Shown here: positions 22,613 to 34,233 of the stretch, piece after piece | Layout: each line of letters opens with the position of its first letter | Position numbering within the stretch: the first letter of the stretch is position 1 | Assembly (NCBI GenBank): GCA_028455995.1 | Contig: JABELC010000001.1 | Coordinates: 2,344,501-2,408,500 of the forward strand | From: Scleromitrula shiraiana | Taxonomy: Eukaryota > Ascomycota > Leotiomycetes > Helotiales > Sclerotiniaceae | Reading direction: 5' to 3' | DNA: 64,000 nt | The notes under the pieces: model-generated | What the model was told of the DNA's origin: nothing | Seen by the model: only the letters and a program-made list of their open reading frames with translations | Database searches by the model: none | Translations under genes and position numbers: made by a program

Positions 22613-24183
22613 GCCTACCAGTGTTCCTGAAAAGGCTGCAACATGGCAAGATATATCTCGCAAGGTCCAAAAACATCGCGACGATACCCTTGCCAAGATT
22701 GAGCCCGCCATACCTGAAATTTTACCCAGCGACCTGCCTAGTCGTGTGATTTCCCTTCCCAAGAAGTATCTCACAACTGAAGAGATCGCCATCACAGAGA
22801 ATCCAATCGAGAACCTCTTGGCTTCTCTTGCTAGTGGAGAGCTTACTTTCTTAGTGGTAACAAAAGCATTTCTCCGATGTGCTACTATCGCCCAGAAGCT
22901 TGTTTGTTCCCCATCAACTGAAAGTATTCGTAGCTCCATTATTAAGTATATTTTTAAGTCAACTGTGAGTATGAACTTCTACCAGATAGGGCTCTCGCTC
23001 GCGCAAAAGAGCTGGACGAACATTTCGTCAAAAATGGCCCGATCGGTCCACTTCATGGTTTACCAATTGGTGTAGAAGAGCATATTGGTATGAAAGATTT
23101 GAATAACACTGCCGGGTTTGTTGGATGGGTTGGAAAGAAGAACCACGATGATTCCAACATTTTAAAGATTCTTCTGGCCGCAGGTGCAGTGCTCTACGTG
23201 AGAACAACGGAGCCACAAGGTTTGGTAAGTTTGTGGTTGTTTCGTAAAAGCCAGAAAGAAGTTAAACCGATTTAACCGTGATAAATAGATGATGTTAGAA
23301 ACTAGCAGCAACATCCATGGGGTGACAAATAACCCACACAATACATCTCTTACTTCCAGTGGATTTTCTGGTGGTGAGGCTTCACTTCAAGCTCTATTTA
23401 GTAGCATCCTTGGGATTGGGTCTGATATTGGTATGTTTTAAACAAGCCATTTTAATTAAGCTCTAACTCTGAGAAGGAGGAAATGTACGCTCTCTTGCAG
23501 CAAGCTGTGGCATCTACGGGTTACGCCCAACGACTTTTCGTCTTCCGCTAGTTGGACTCGCTGCCTACAACATGGGATGTGACACTATCGCTGGCACAAT
23601 TGGTCCCATGAGCCCAACACTTGAAGGAATCGATCTATTTATGAAAACAGTCCTCGACCAAAAGGCATGGCTCAATGATCATAGCTTGCATCAAATGCCA
23701 TGGAGGTCTGAGGAACATCACCCCTTCAAAACACCATGAAGTAAACTTACTATAGGAGTTATTTGGGACGACGCAATTTTCAAAACTTCGCCACCTGTGA
23801 CACGTACATTGCTTGAAGTTGTCAAAGAGTTAAAATTGATCCCAGGAATCGAAATCATAGATTGGAAGCCGTACAAACACGACAAAGCAATGAAAATCTT
23901 GGTGGGTTTCAAATCTTAAATTTGCTGAGAATGTTCAAGCTAATATGATTCTTAGACCAAGCTTTATGCTTCAGATGGTGGCAAAGGTTTTGCAAATGGT
24001 TTGGCCACCTCTGGGGAGCCATGGAAACCTCTCACTGAGTGGACCTTAAAAGATTCGCCTGGAGTCGCAGAGCTAACTCAACATGAAGTATGGCACTGGA
24101 GCATGGCACGTAATATATTCCAATATTTGCATCTTCAAGGTAAAAGATCCAAGGTTTCACTCGAACCCGATTGGCCGTACTGA
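22611..24183 (+). pseudogene. Amidase-signature enzyme, catalytically dead and truncated
   Basis: Five exons fit: 22611-22945, 22990-23224, 23289-23430, 23477-23901 and 23956-24183. The translation follows fungal AmdS-like amidases ('GPLHGLPI', 'VRTTEPQ', 'GIYGLRPTTFRLP', 'GTIGPMSPTLEGI'). Three defects stand out. The catalytic Lys is Glu (GVEEH where SVKEH is expected). The nucleophile Ser is Asn (DIGGNVRS where DIGGSIRS is expected). A TGA stop interrupts the frame at 23737-23739. The Gly-Ser motif is also altered (SSGFSGGE for GGSSGGE). The last ~80-100 residues are missing, and the frame ends 21 bases before the right inverted repeat. Splice sites are still intact, which suggests fairly recent decay. 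Confidence 0.85.
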
Positions 24184-24204
24184 CAATGACCATAATGGAA
24201 TACC

Positions 24205-24388
24205 TGTCACAAAAGAATAGATCAGGTGATCTTATTATCACATGATCATTCTCAGGTGATCAACTGGATATGACCTAGAGTGCTCCACACCCTTAGCGTC
24301 ATATCGTAGTATATATAGAGGGAGCCTCGCTCCCCCTCTAGATAGATCAATCAACAAGTTCTTGACTATGCTCCTTTTTGTGTGACAA
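24205..24388 (-). repeat. Right inverted repeat, hairpin-rich MITE-like unit
   Basis: Reverse-complement copy of 20617-20771, with scattered substitutions and an extra ~30 bases (about 24226-24255) near its inner end. The central hairpin is retained but bulged (AGAGGGGGAGC against GCTCCCTCT). It starts 21 bases after the stop codon of the truncated amidase. Confidence 0.85.
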
Positions 24389-24390
24389 TA

Positions 24391-25088
24391 CCGTTGCTCC
24401 GGATATGGACTTGATCCTCTGCCCAGCTAACCCTGTTCCCGCCATGCCACACGACACCTCTAGTCTGATTAAGAAATATGGTTTTTTGAAGATAAGGCCT
24501 ATGTGTTGCGTCTGGGAGGGAACCAACCTAAATTAGGAAGGCGGGGAGTAAACTAGCAACCATGCACGAACCACCTAGTGTGGACAACCCGACGCTAATA
24601 AACCTATCAATGTCTCATTTCTGCATAGATTCCGACCTGCCCAATAATCCCCATTTTAATGAACAGGACGGTGGGTGGCTATTGGCCTGGGGTAGGTTGC
24701 AGCTATGACAGCGGAAGTCGTGCATTGAAGGAGTCGAGACCGCTAGAACCGCGTGAGCTCAGTGAAGATAATATTCGGAACCAACGTCGACGATCCGAAT
24801 TGGCTCGTTGGACATTCAACGACTTCATATCTAATGCCCCACAGAACAAGGTAACACCACATTCATTGAAGATAAGCCCTGATATGACAGGTACTCTATC
24901 TTACAAGATGCATTGCTGGGCAAGGAATAAATTTCTAGATAGGGGTAGATTTTCCCACGAACCGTCTTCGTTTCGAAGATAAGGGTCGCAATCCCTCCTT
25001 CTTAACTGCTCCTCATCCTTCCACCCACGTGTAATAGTATACACTGTTGGCCTGTACTACATTTTACTTTCTTAGACCGATCTCCAAG
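24391..25088. other. Intergenic upstream of the MFS exporter
   Basis: Contains an open frame of 107 codons (24659-24982, +) that I do not recognise. It could be a remnant of a gene, but there is no evidence for its expression. The remainder is the presumed promoter of the transporter. Confidence 0.5.
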
Positions 25089-27161
25089 ATGACTGAAACT
25101 CTATCGGTACGACAAGAGGGTGATATCCACGAGACATCTGTGCCCGGTACTGTGCATTTGGTTGATCTGGATGGAACAATTTCCTCACAGCATGCATCTG
25201 GTTCTGCCAAAGAGGTTGTGCTAGTGCCTCCTCCATCTAGCCATCCAGATGACCCATTGAATTGGTCACCTAAACGTAAAGCGTTATCTACCTTTTGTGT
25301 ATGCTTGTATGTTACACAATCTTTTTTCTGTTTGCGCACTGCTAATTGATACTTTAGATATGTCTTGGCTGTCGGCTTCCCTTCGGCAGCCATCTATTCT
25401 GTTTTAGAGCCTATTTCCATGAATACAGGTCTTTCATTGGCGACTTTAAATACTGGAACTGGTTATATGTTCTTGTTCTTTGGTTGGGGTTGCGCAATAT
25501 GGCAGCCACTTGCACTTCAATATGGAAAACGTCCAGTATATTTGTTCTCGTTATTAGGTAAGATCTCATGGTATACCTAAAAGTTTACTAATTCATGACA
25601 TGCACTATCAACTTTATTTACTGACTACTGTTAAAGCTACAATGGCCATCACAATGTGGGTTCCATACACAAAGACCAACGGTGACTGGATCGCATCCAA
25701 GATCCTTCAAGGATTTTTCGGTGCACCGATTGAATCACTTTGTGAAGTCTCTATAGCAGATATTCACTTCACTCACAACCGAGGATCATACATGACGCTT
25801 TATGCTCTCTTCCTAGCCGGTAGTAACTACATGGCCCCTGTCTTTGCCGGATTTATCACAGATGGACAAGGATGGAGATGGGTTCTGGTAGCTATTACTC
25901 TCATGCAAAACATATCTGCTGAGCTAATCTCGAGCTAGTACTGGTGTGCGATCTTCTTAGGGTTTTCCTTCGTGGTCCTGTTCTTCCTAATGGAAGAGAC
26001 TAACTATGATCGCCCCGCTGCAAATATGAATGCAGTCTTGTGCGGCGACGCAGCAGACAGCAGCACCAAGCATGCCGAAACTACATTAGACGAAAAGTCT
26101 GCCGTGGACGCCACTACCGAGACCGCCAGTAGCGAGCAAACTCCAAGCAAGAAAACCTACTTGCAAAAGCTGAGTCTCAAGGATAAATCCCGACCATTCA
26201 CATATTTCAAATTTATCTTCCTGCAACCATTCATCTTTTTCACCTTTCCAGTCGTTGTATACGCCGGTTTCGCATACGGTTCGAGTTTGGTATGGTTCAA
26301 TGTCCTCAATGCAACTGCATCGCTAGTTCTCAGTGGTCAACCCTACACTTTCTCTCCCTCTATGGTTGGATTGTCCTATCTAGCCCCTGCTCTCGGTGCT
26401 CTCGTCTCGTGCGTTATCATTCAATCCCCAATTCTATCTCACATAACATACTAAAACCCAGCAAATAGTGCCCTCTGGAGTGGAGTATTAGGAGATAAAC
26501 TTCTCATCAGAATAGCACGCCGCAACAAAGGCCGAAGCGAACCCGAACATCGACTCTGGCTCTTCGTGCTGACCGCTATCCTTTGCCCTGTAGGACTCAT
26601 TCTGTGGGGAGTGGGTGCTGCTCACTCTATCCACTGGTTTGGTCTGATTTTTGCTATGTTCATCTTATCTGCCAGTATTACTACTGCTATTCCCGTGTCT
26701 TGCAATTATGCTATTGATAGTTATCAACAACTTAGTGGGCAAGCTATGGGTAAGTTTTACCTCTTACTTTTTCCTCACTTCATTTGCATATGAACTAATC
26801 CATAAATCCAGTAACCGTCATCATTATCCGAAACACTATGAGTTTCGCCATCAACTATGGGTAAGTCTTCACTCCATTCATCCATCCATCCTTCTTTCCA
26901 CCCAACCCCCCATAACCACTACTGTTCTCAATCGCACCCACCACAAAACTCACAAACTAACAACCCCCACCCCACAGCATCACACCCTGGATAACCAACA
27001 CCGGCTACCAAAACTGTTTCATAGCCGCCACCTTCATCTCCCTCGCGCAAGTCCTCGTCTTCCTCATCTTCGTCAAATGGGGGAAACAGATGAGAACGTC
27101 TAGTAAAGATCGTTACTGGAAGATGGTTTATGATAGTGCTGCTATGGGGTTTTCTCATTAG
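25089..27161 (+). CDS. MFS transporter, DHA1-like multidrug/polyamine exporter type
   Basis: Seven exons: 25089-25306, 25358-25557, 25637-25887, 25939-26408, 26469-26749, 26812-26860 and 26978-27161, giving about 550 residues with all phases consistent. The N-terminus has 'SSHPDDPLNWSPKRKA', the usual entry motif of fungal drug:H+ antiporter-like MFS proteins of the Hol1/Yhk8 kind. Twelve membrane segments are expected. A charged central loop of ~75 residues after 'FFLMEETNYDRP' carries a Thr/Ser/Glu-rich stretch. Motif-A-like sequence after TM2 is 'QPLALQYGKRPVYLFSLLG'. Late segments include 'GDKLLIRIARRNKGRSEPEHRL' between TM8 and TM9. The substrate cannot be told from sequence. It converges on PMT4 and lies 700 bases from the bracketed element. 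Confidence 0.92.
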
Positions 27162-27829
27162 TGGGCTAGCTTATCTGATTGAGATGGAGAGGGAGGGGGT
27201 TTCTATAAGATTTGTTGTTACAACTTTTGGATGGTTGAGTGGGAGGGGGTTGGGTCGTGTGTATGCATACATCTTGTGTATCTACCTTGCGGTGCGTGGT
27301 ATGGATATATAATCTTACTAGTTTTGTAATAAAGTAGCCTGGTGAATGGCATATATCTAATGATTAAACGTTCCTACTTCATGTGAAGTTCAGTTTATAC
27401 TGTAGTCCACCGAGCACTAAAATCGATTGTTGATTGATGAATAGCAGATAGTCGTTCAGAGCATTTCATCTAGACGCTGTATGTATACAAGCGAGGCCTA
27501 ATCAAATTCGAAAAACAATAGAAATGTATATATTCACGCCGATGTAAACTCAATTTGTTCCAAGAAAGGTTGTTTCGTTTTCAGATGGCTTAGTTAAATG
27601 TTTTCTTTCGACCACAGAGATTTAGATCTCATAACGTAGCACCTGGTAGAACAGGACTCATTCAGATTGTCTTCAAATGACCTTAGAGAATATTTTACAT
27701 ATACCCGCCGCTGTCGCTAATTTCAAAGATCCATAATCTCTCTTGCAATCTACCTCCAAATCCATACCATTACACTTTTTCCTCCTCCAATTCTCAAGAA
27801 ACAAATTCATCGTCAAGGTTTATACCACC
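27162..27829. other. Intergenic between convergent MFS exporter and PMT4
   Basis: Shared 3' region. No gene seen. Confidence 0.7.
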
Positions 27830-30262
27830 TTATTTGGCAAAATGAAGATCGTAACCTAGCCATTTCCTTGCGTTGACCTCAGCGACGTTGAGACCTGGGT
27901 AACCATATGTCAATGGCAAGAAGAAATACCATCCGAAAAGTACAACAGCCATGATGACACCAACTGCGGCCCATGAAATCAACAAACTTTGTCCAGCGAG
28001 CTTTTCGCGAGCTGGGAGGTGTTTTCTAGGAGAAGCACCCTTCTTGGCGGCTGCCCTTGAGGCGACGTCGTCAACAATAGGCTCGACGTTGAAAATGAAT
28101 TCGAGCAAAGCACCGGTGATTAACGCTGATGCCAAATGAGCAGGCAAATAATGATGCAAAAACAGTTGACGACCCATAAGGTAGAAGGGGGCGTAATGAG
28201 TAGCCCATGCAAGGAAGAAGAAACCGGTGGAATTGTAGAGACGTGATCGGGTACCTGGCATATTTTGTTAGTCATAAGCATTCATGGGATCTACAGACGT
28301 ATACTTACGGGTATCAAGGGCATCAACACCACGACGCAACGATAGTTGGTCAGCGGCGAGAATACCAGCGTATACAGCAATCAAACTGCTTGCCAACCAC
28401 CAACCAAGGGGATTTCCGAGGAAGTAAATTTGTTGTCTAGTATCATTTTGAGTCCAGAAACTCACACCTCTTAATAGGAATGGCCAAATGAAAGGCTGAC
28501 TAGCATAAGGATGGCTGCTAGTCAAAGCATTGTTATGATAGAACATTGCTCGTTGTAACTCGAACCATTTTTTCAAAAATGGCACGCTCTTGACCTTGCG
28601 CTCTTCTTTGATCAAACGTGGGTCATCCTTGGGAATGGATGGTATCTCATCGACATACCAGATGTTTGAGCTTTGAGCCAAGTTCTTGTTTCCGTTGATC
28701 TCTTGCTGTTTATAAGCCCAGTCTGGTAAAGGAGTTGTATGTGTCCACATGGCAACCTTGCTAGGATTATGAATAAGCTTGAATTGACCCTGAAGACTCT
28801 TGAACTCTTGTCGTGGTTTGCCATTCTCAATTCTGATTTCGAATAGGGTGTCGTTAAAACGGTCACCTACTGCATCTTCGATAGCTACTGTGGTAAATTC
28901 TTGGTTTGTAGGATAGTATGGTGAGGCAACATCGTGTGACAAGAGCATGGTGTTTGTAACGATGTGTCTCAATCTCACAAGTTCGTTGTTCCTTACATGC
29001 CTACCCTTAACAGGTTCCATGGTATCCACAGGGAATATTTGCCAATGGTTGTTGGCATCTGCGTAGGGGTAACCAGTAACTTGTTGACCCTGACTAGAGA
29101 CTCTTCCATCATCATATCTTAAAGGATATGTATCTGGATGGCTGTGTAAGAATCCATGCGTTTCCTTGTGTTTGATTTGAATACTGTCGAAATAGTCAAT
29201 TGTAACTGCGTTAGCTGTCATGGCGTTGTCGCTAAGAGTTTCCTGGAATTCGGGGGACATAAAATCGTCACCAGGTCCAGACTTGGTAAGGATTGCAAAG
29301 TGGACCTGGAACCAAAACAAGTAAAACAGGAATGGTACGATGATAAGGGCTACGGCACGCGCAGCGAAATGCTTGCCGAATTCTGGCAAAGTCAAAGCAC
29401 CCTGGCGACGTTTGATATCCAGAAGAGACCATAGATCAATTGCCACAGCTGAACCAATTGTAACGAAAGCAAAGGTACCAACGTATTTTGTGGAGATGTC
29501 GCAGCTCAAAGCAAATCCGGTAAGGAGGAGCCACTTCCACCACTTCCTGGAGAATGGGATATGGCGTAACTTGTAGAACTTGATGTAGCACAAAAGACTG
29601 CAGGCCATGGCAAAGACAAGAGTTGCATCCAACAAGATCAGACGAGTTTGACCAATGTGAGCATTATCAAAGAGTACTAGTCCGGCAGAAAGAACACAGG
29701 CTGGTAGGGTATAGCCGGACTCCCACATAATGTCGAAAACAACTGGAACAGTCAGGGCCCCCAGAAGTGCGGGCATAGCGCGGAAAGCCACATATGGAAC
29801 TTTGTTGTCGATGTATGAGTCCCCAATATTCTCGAAGTGGAAATGTCCATCGTATCCAACGAACCAACCCATCAACGCGAAGAGAAGCTTTCCGAAAGGA
29901 GGATGGACATCGAAGAAATACGTTCGTTCAAGGTAGTATGAGGCAAACTATGAGCAGTGGGTTAGAAACTTATAATCCCATGAGGATAACTTCCATATAA
30001 ATACCTTGCCAAAATGTACTTCGTCGAACACTACTTCATTGGGATGGCTGATTCCCCAAAATCTTGTAACGAATGCCAACACCGTTATGATTGTCAACGC
30101 AATTCTATAATCCCATTCTACTCCACTCTTTTGTCCAAAATTTGCATCTACTAGGGCATCGAGTTCAGGATGAGGAGCTATAACACCAGCATCTTTAGCT
30201 TTCAATGGTGTTGTATCGCCCTTTCGTTTGCGCACCGAGCCTTGCCCCCCCTGGGATGACAT
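27830..30262 (-). CDS. PMT4: Dolichyl-phosphate-mannose protein O-mannosyltransferase
   Basis: Transfers mannose from Dol-P-Man to Ser/Thr of secretory proteins in the ER membrane. Exons 30262-30005, 29947-28309 and 28254-27830 give about 773 residues (yeast Pmt4 has 762). The first luminal loop has the catalytic 'FDEVHFGK' and, right after the first intron, 'ERTYFFDVHPPFGKLL'. The central region holds three MIR repeats (e.g. 'GFLHSHPDTYPLRY', 'NNELVRLRHIVTNTMLLSHD'). The C-terminal block has 'HYAPFYLMGRQLFLHHYLPA' and ends 'KWLGYDLHFAK', typical of the PMT4 subgroup rather than PMT1 or PMT2. Pmt4 acts as a homodimer on membrane-anchored proteins and supports wall integrity (family knowledge). 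Diverges from the RidA gene. Confidence 0.97.
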
Positions 30263-31030
30263 GGCGAAATTGTTTAAAAGAAATAAGAAAATATCTGGAG
30301 GCACAAAATGTGCATTAGCTATAGCTCCGTGCGAGTATGTGATGCATTTATAGAGCTTCAATGGGAAGCTGGTGACGCAATGACAAAAGTTGCGGATGGA
30401 GAACTCACAATATCAGTGCTTCAATAGCAACTTCTCAATGAATGTAAGAAAATAGCATTGATTTCAAAAGAAATCAGGAAAATAGAAGAAGTAGATTGCT
30501 AAAGTTGTCTTGGTGAGTTGATGAGAAAAAACAGAGGAAGTAAAGAAGAATAGCCCTTACGCGGCGTAAGAATAGGACACTTTGTTAAGAATTTCGCGTA
30601 CGTTTGGACCAAGCAAGCTAGGGAAGCTCATGAACTCAAACTCGTCATTGCTATAATTATTGGCTGATGTGGAAAGAAAAGGGGTTACAGCATGCTTCAA
30701 TTGATTAATTTTTTACAACGTCACTTTACTATGAGTTTCAGTATAAAAATATAAAAATTTCATATTCATTATTTCTAGAATCTTTATCCACCTAAGAAGG
30801 AAGCTCAAATTGCCTGGAATTATTGCACGTGGTGATAAGAAACCCAAGACTGGATAAGAAGCGCCAAGATTTCATGATCACGATATTAATTCCACTCCAC
30901 TCCACTCCACTCCACTCCACCCCCTCACCACTCCCCCTAGCTTGCTTGCTTGCCAGATTACCCTCAACCTGGTCCATATTTATACACCAAAACAAACAAG
31001 ACGGGTAGCAAAAGCAAAACTACGCACAGT
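30263..31030. promoter_or_regulatory. Divergent promoter region of PMT4 and RidA-like gene
   Basis: 768 bases separate the two start codons. The region holds TATA-like AT-rich sequence at 30735-30760 and a TCCAC tract at 30891-30920. No other gene is seen. Confidence 0.6.
30891..30920. repeat. TCCAC pentamer tract
   Basis: Six tandem TCCAC units about 110 bases upstream of the RidA-like start codon. Confidence 0.9.
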
Positions 31031-31639
31031 ATGGCTTCCAATATCATGGTCTCATCTCGAATGCTTACTAGAGGATTACTTTTCTCCTCTCGAACAATCC
31101 TGAGTCAACAAACACATAGACGAGCATTCACCACCACTAAAGTTCGAAATCTGGAAGGTATGAAACCAATCAATAGCAGCAATCTTCTAGCTCGTAAGTC
31201 CTCGATTAATTATTACATTTCTTGTATTGACCCATGAATAGCAATTGGACCATATGTAAGTTGTCATACTCGAAACCATGATTGAATTCATCTGTTCTCA
31301 GATTGACGGAGACCTTAGTCTCATGCAATGAAAACACCTTTCGCCATATATTGCTCTGGTCAACTACCCGCACATCCCGATGGTAGTTTAGTTTCAGGAA
31401 CTATCGGAGATAGAACCAGGGCATGTCTTATGAATCTCAAAGAGGTTCTTGCTGCGGCTGACTCTTCACTCGACAAAATCGTCAAGGTTCAAATTTTTTT
31501 GACTGATATGAATGACTTTGCGGCGATGAATAAAGAGTATGAGAAGCTGATCAAGCATGCCCCAGCTAGAAGTTGCGTGGCTGTTAAACAATTGCCTAAG
31601 GGCGTTGATATCGAGATTGAATGTATTGCAATGCCATGA
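31031..31639 (+). CDS. MMF1: RidA/YjgF family enamine/imine deaminase, mitochondrial type
   Basis: Hydrolyses reactive enamine/imine intermediates released by PLP enzymes. Exons 31031-31193, 31242-31255 and 31319-31639 give 165 residues. The middle exon is only 14 nt, coding most of 'PIGPY', and is needed to join the presequence to 'SHAMKTPFAIYCSGQLPA'. Family motifs present are 'GPYSHA', 'YCSGQLP', 'NLKEVLAAADSSLDKIVKVQ', the substrate Arg in 'APARSCVAV' and 'VDIEIECIA'. The first ~41 residues lack acidic residues and are rich in Arg/Ser/Thr, as in the yeast mitochondrial paralogue Mmf1 (Hmf1 lacks this). The gene symbol is by analogy. Confidence 0.94.
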
Positions 31640-33091
31640 TGTGTTTTCATACAACAAAGATATATATCATGTACATTACGATATTCAAACGCCTCATAAA
31701 AAGAATTCTGGAATTCCTGATGTCCAGTTACTATTGCTACACACCCATTACATTCAGATATCTCAGTTAGGGTTTGAATTTGTACTTTTTGTAGCATCAT
31801 GGTAATCATCCGGTTCAAATTGTTCCCACAGTCTAAAAGGTTATTCGCGAGCAACGCCATTCCCAAACTATATCGTCTAATATCATACCATCTCATATTC
31901 GTATTCGAATGCGAAACTCCTACGAACACCTCACTAGAATATCGCATAGGCGAGGTAGGTATAATTCACTATCATTGCCTATATCAATCCACCTCCGCCG
32001 ATACGGTCGATTTCTGGGGGTGTCACCGGATTTGTAATAGATGTGCAACAAACGGATAGCAATAGATAGTTGCTATACGAAGATGGAACGAAAGTGACAG
32101 TGAACGTTTAGGTCCAATGGTTAGTATCATCCGTCCCAAGTGGGCTTTGACGGTCACTGGATCAATTCACTATGGTACCTATGGCAATGGAATCTCCATG
32201 GTTTAAAGTTCGTTTCATATTCTCTGTTGGCTCAGAATCCCGGTGGGAAGAGTTTTAAATTTTGGTATGTGTTGAAAGTTCAAGTTTATGTGATTTGTAG
32301 TTCAATCCTGAGGTTTATGTTGATAGGTGATCAGCCACGTTATTAAGACATATACTTCTCATCATTATTAATCTTGCTTATACGGAAAAGTGGTAGATAA
32401 TTTTATCCCAGTGGACTATATGAGCCATAACCCCACGAGTCGACAGCGATTCACCCCTTGCATCTCTGTATATTCCAAGATCGGTTTCATATTACCCCAT
32501 CAAACCCATGTGATAGTATCATCTCATCTCATCCCAAGCAATAATCTAAAAGTTTCAACTCACATCATATAAAACAAAACGTTTTTATCTGAAATTCTCT
32601 ATAATTATTCCATCTCTTTACTCCAAGTTATGTGACATCCTCAAACTTGGATATCGCACTAACCGGATAAAATGGCCCGAGGGATGGAATCACGAGTTCA
32701 AAGTCATCGTTTCACGGCCCGTCATTCCCTATCCACATATTAATATCAACGGTATACCAAAACTCACCCCGGAATTTTATATGCATAATCTGGGGAAAGC
32801 TACAGCGACCTATTGTCGTACGAATACAATTGGTTGGAATGGCTTGGCATACTGGAGAAAGTTCATTATATGATGTTGTTGATAGTATAGTACTATAGTC
32901 ATGGTTCGATCGGGATTCACTTTTTAAGATTGCTATTTCCTTGCTCTTTGTGATAAACTCTCTTTTCGCTGTTCTTATCAAATATTTTAGAATTCCAGTG
33001 TGTTCCTGCTTCAATCAAGTTCATACAAGAAAACCGGATATAGTACATCAAACCTAAGCCAAAAGCAATATCAGGAAAATTCTTCTTCAAG
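31640..33091. other. 1.45 kb intergenic region
   Basis: Between two plus-strand genes. Short open frames only; nothing recognisable. It probably contains the cellulase promoter. Confidence 0.65.
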
Positions 33092-34233
33092 ATGACAATC
33101 ACTCTCCCCTTTCTCACGTCTCTCTTTCTATCCCTTAGCCTCCACGCTTCCGCCCAATCTTCCGGTACAGGAACCACAACCCGCTATTGGGACTGTTGCA
33201 AAGCATCCTGTGCATGGAGTGGGAAAGTCACCCTAGCATACGGATCTACACCTGTAGTATCCTGTGATATAAACGACAATCCGATAACCGACGTGAATGC
33301 TAAGTCCTACTGTGCCACTACAGCAGGCACAGCATACATGTGTTCGTCGCAGTCTCCATGGGCAGTATCCGACACTCTTAGTTATGGGTTTGCTGCTACC
33401 AATATTGCGGGTGGTACCGAGGCAAGCTGGTGTTGTGCTTGTTATAAACTGACGTTTACGAGTGGGGCTGTGGCAGGCAAACAGATGATTGTTCAGGCTA
33501 CTAATACTGGTGGTGATTTGAGTGGTAATCAATTTGATCTTGCGGTTTGTGCCCCCCTTTTTCTATTGCCTCCCTATATCTGAATAACGAAAGTAATTTC
33601 AATGACTAATCATTATTTGACATTTCATAGATACCAGGAGGTGGTTTTGGTATCTTTAACGCTTGTACGAACGAATACGGCACACCGGCGACAGGATGGG
33701 GCGCTCAATATGGTGGTATCTCAACACGCTCGCAATGTGATTCCTTCCCCGTAGCCCTCAAAGCAGGCTGTTACTGGCGATTCGATTGGTTCCTCGGCGC
33801 AGACAATCCTAACGTATCATTTCAACAAGTTGCATGTCCTGCTGCATTAACTGCTAAGAGTGGTTGTGTGAGAGCAAACGATGTTATCAATGAGGTGCCA
33901 ACTGGCTCTAGTGTGGTTTCTACTTGGACTAGTGGGACCGGTTCTACTAGTACGATAAGTATGGGGCCGGGAACTACATCGAAGACAACGTCTACTACCA
34001 CGAGTAGTGCGGCTGGGGGTGGCGGCACCGGTACACCAGTTGCTCATTATGGTCAGTGTGGTGGAATTGGATTTACTGGTTCGACGGCTGTGAGTCGATT
34101 TTCCTGTCTTTTGGGGTTTTATAACTTCTATAGCTATCACTTACTAAGAACAATTCACTAATCACTTGATTTATAGTGTGCCTCGCCGTACACATGTACG
34201 TATGTACACGCTTACTACTCACAGTGCTTGTAA
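33092..34233 (+). CDS. Secreted GH45 endoglucanase with C-terminal CBM1
   Basis: Endo-beta-1,4-glucanase acting on amorphous cellulose in the plant cell wall. Exons 33092-33544, 33631-34089 and 34177-34233 give 322 residues. A signal peptide of ~21 residues ends near 'LHASAQS'. The GH45 signature 'TRYWDCCKASC' contains the catalytic-base Asp; the acid Asp lies in 'DWFLGADNPNVSF'. The protein is Cys-rich, as the family requires. A Ser/Thr/Gly linker (~45 residues) leads to a family 1 cellulose-binding module ('HYGQCGGIGFTGSTA' then 'CASPYTC...YYSQCL'), which the last intron splits; the last exon is only 19 codons. Expression is presumably carbon-catabolite repressed, but I did not identify CreA sites with confidence. 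Confidence 0.97.

Larger units (their letters stand above)
20617..24388. mobile_element. Segment bracketed by long terminal inverted repeats
   Basis: Two inverted copies of a structured repeat (20617-20771 and 24205-24388) flank 3.4 kb. The outer ends are both TTGTCACACAAAAAGG, and the dinucleotide TA lies immediately outside each end (20615-20616 and 24389-24390), as expected of a Tc1/mariner-type TA target duplication. The inner ends are not flanked by TA. The interior carries two divergent decayed genes (rhodopsin-domain protein, amidase) and no transposase. It reads as a non-autonomous composite element or a gene-capturing MITE pair. That it moved as a unit is inference; two independent MITE insertions are the main alternative. 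Confidence 0.55.

Noticed and set aside
22418..22939. A continuous minus-strand frame of 173 codons through the amidase 5' exon
   Set aside because: Only its last ~58 codons look like a rhodopsin domain; the upstream part is the antisense shadow of the amidase exon.
20617..24388. Interpretation as an LTR retrotransposon
   Set aside because: The flanking repeats are inverted, not direct, and no reverse transcriptase, integrase or primer-binding site is visible.
24659..24982. 107-codon open frame upstream of the MFS exporter considered as a gene
   Set aside because: No recognisable domain, splice structure or conservation that I can judge; kept only as a note in the intergenic entry.
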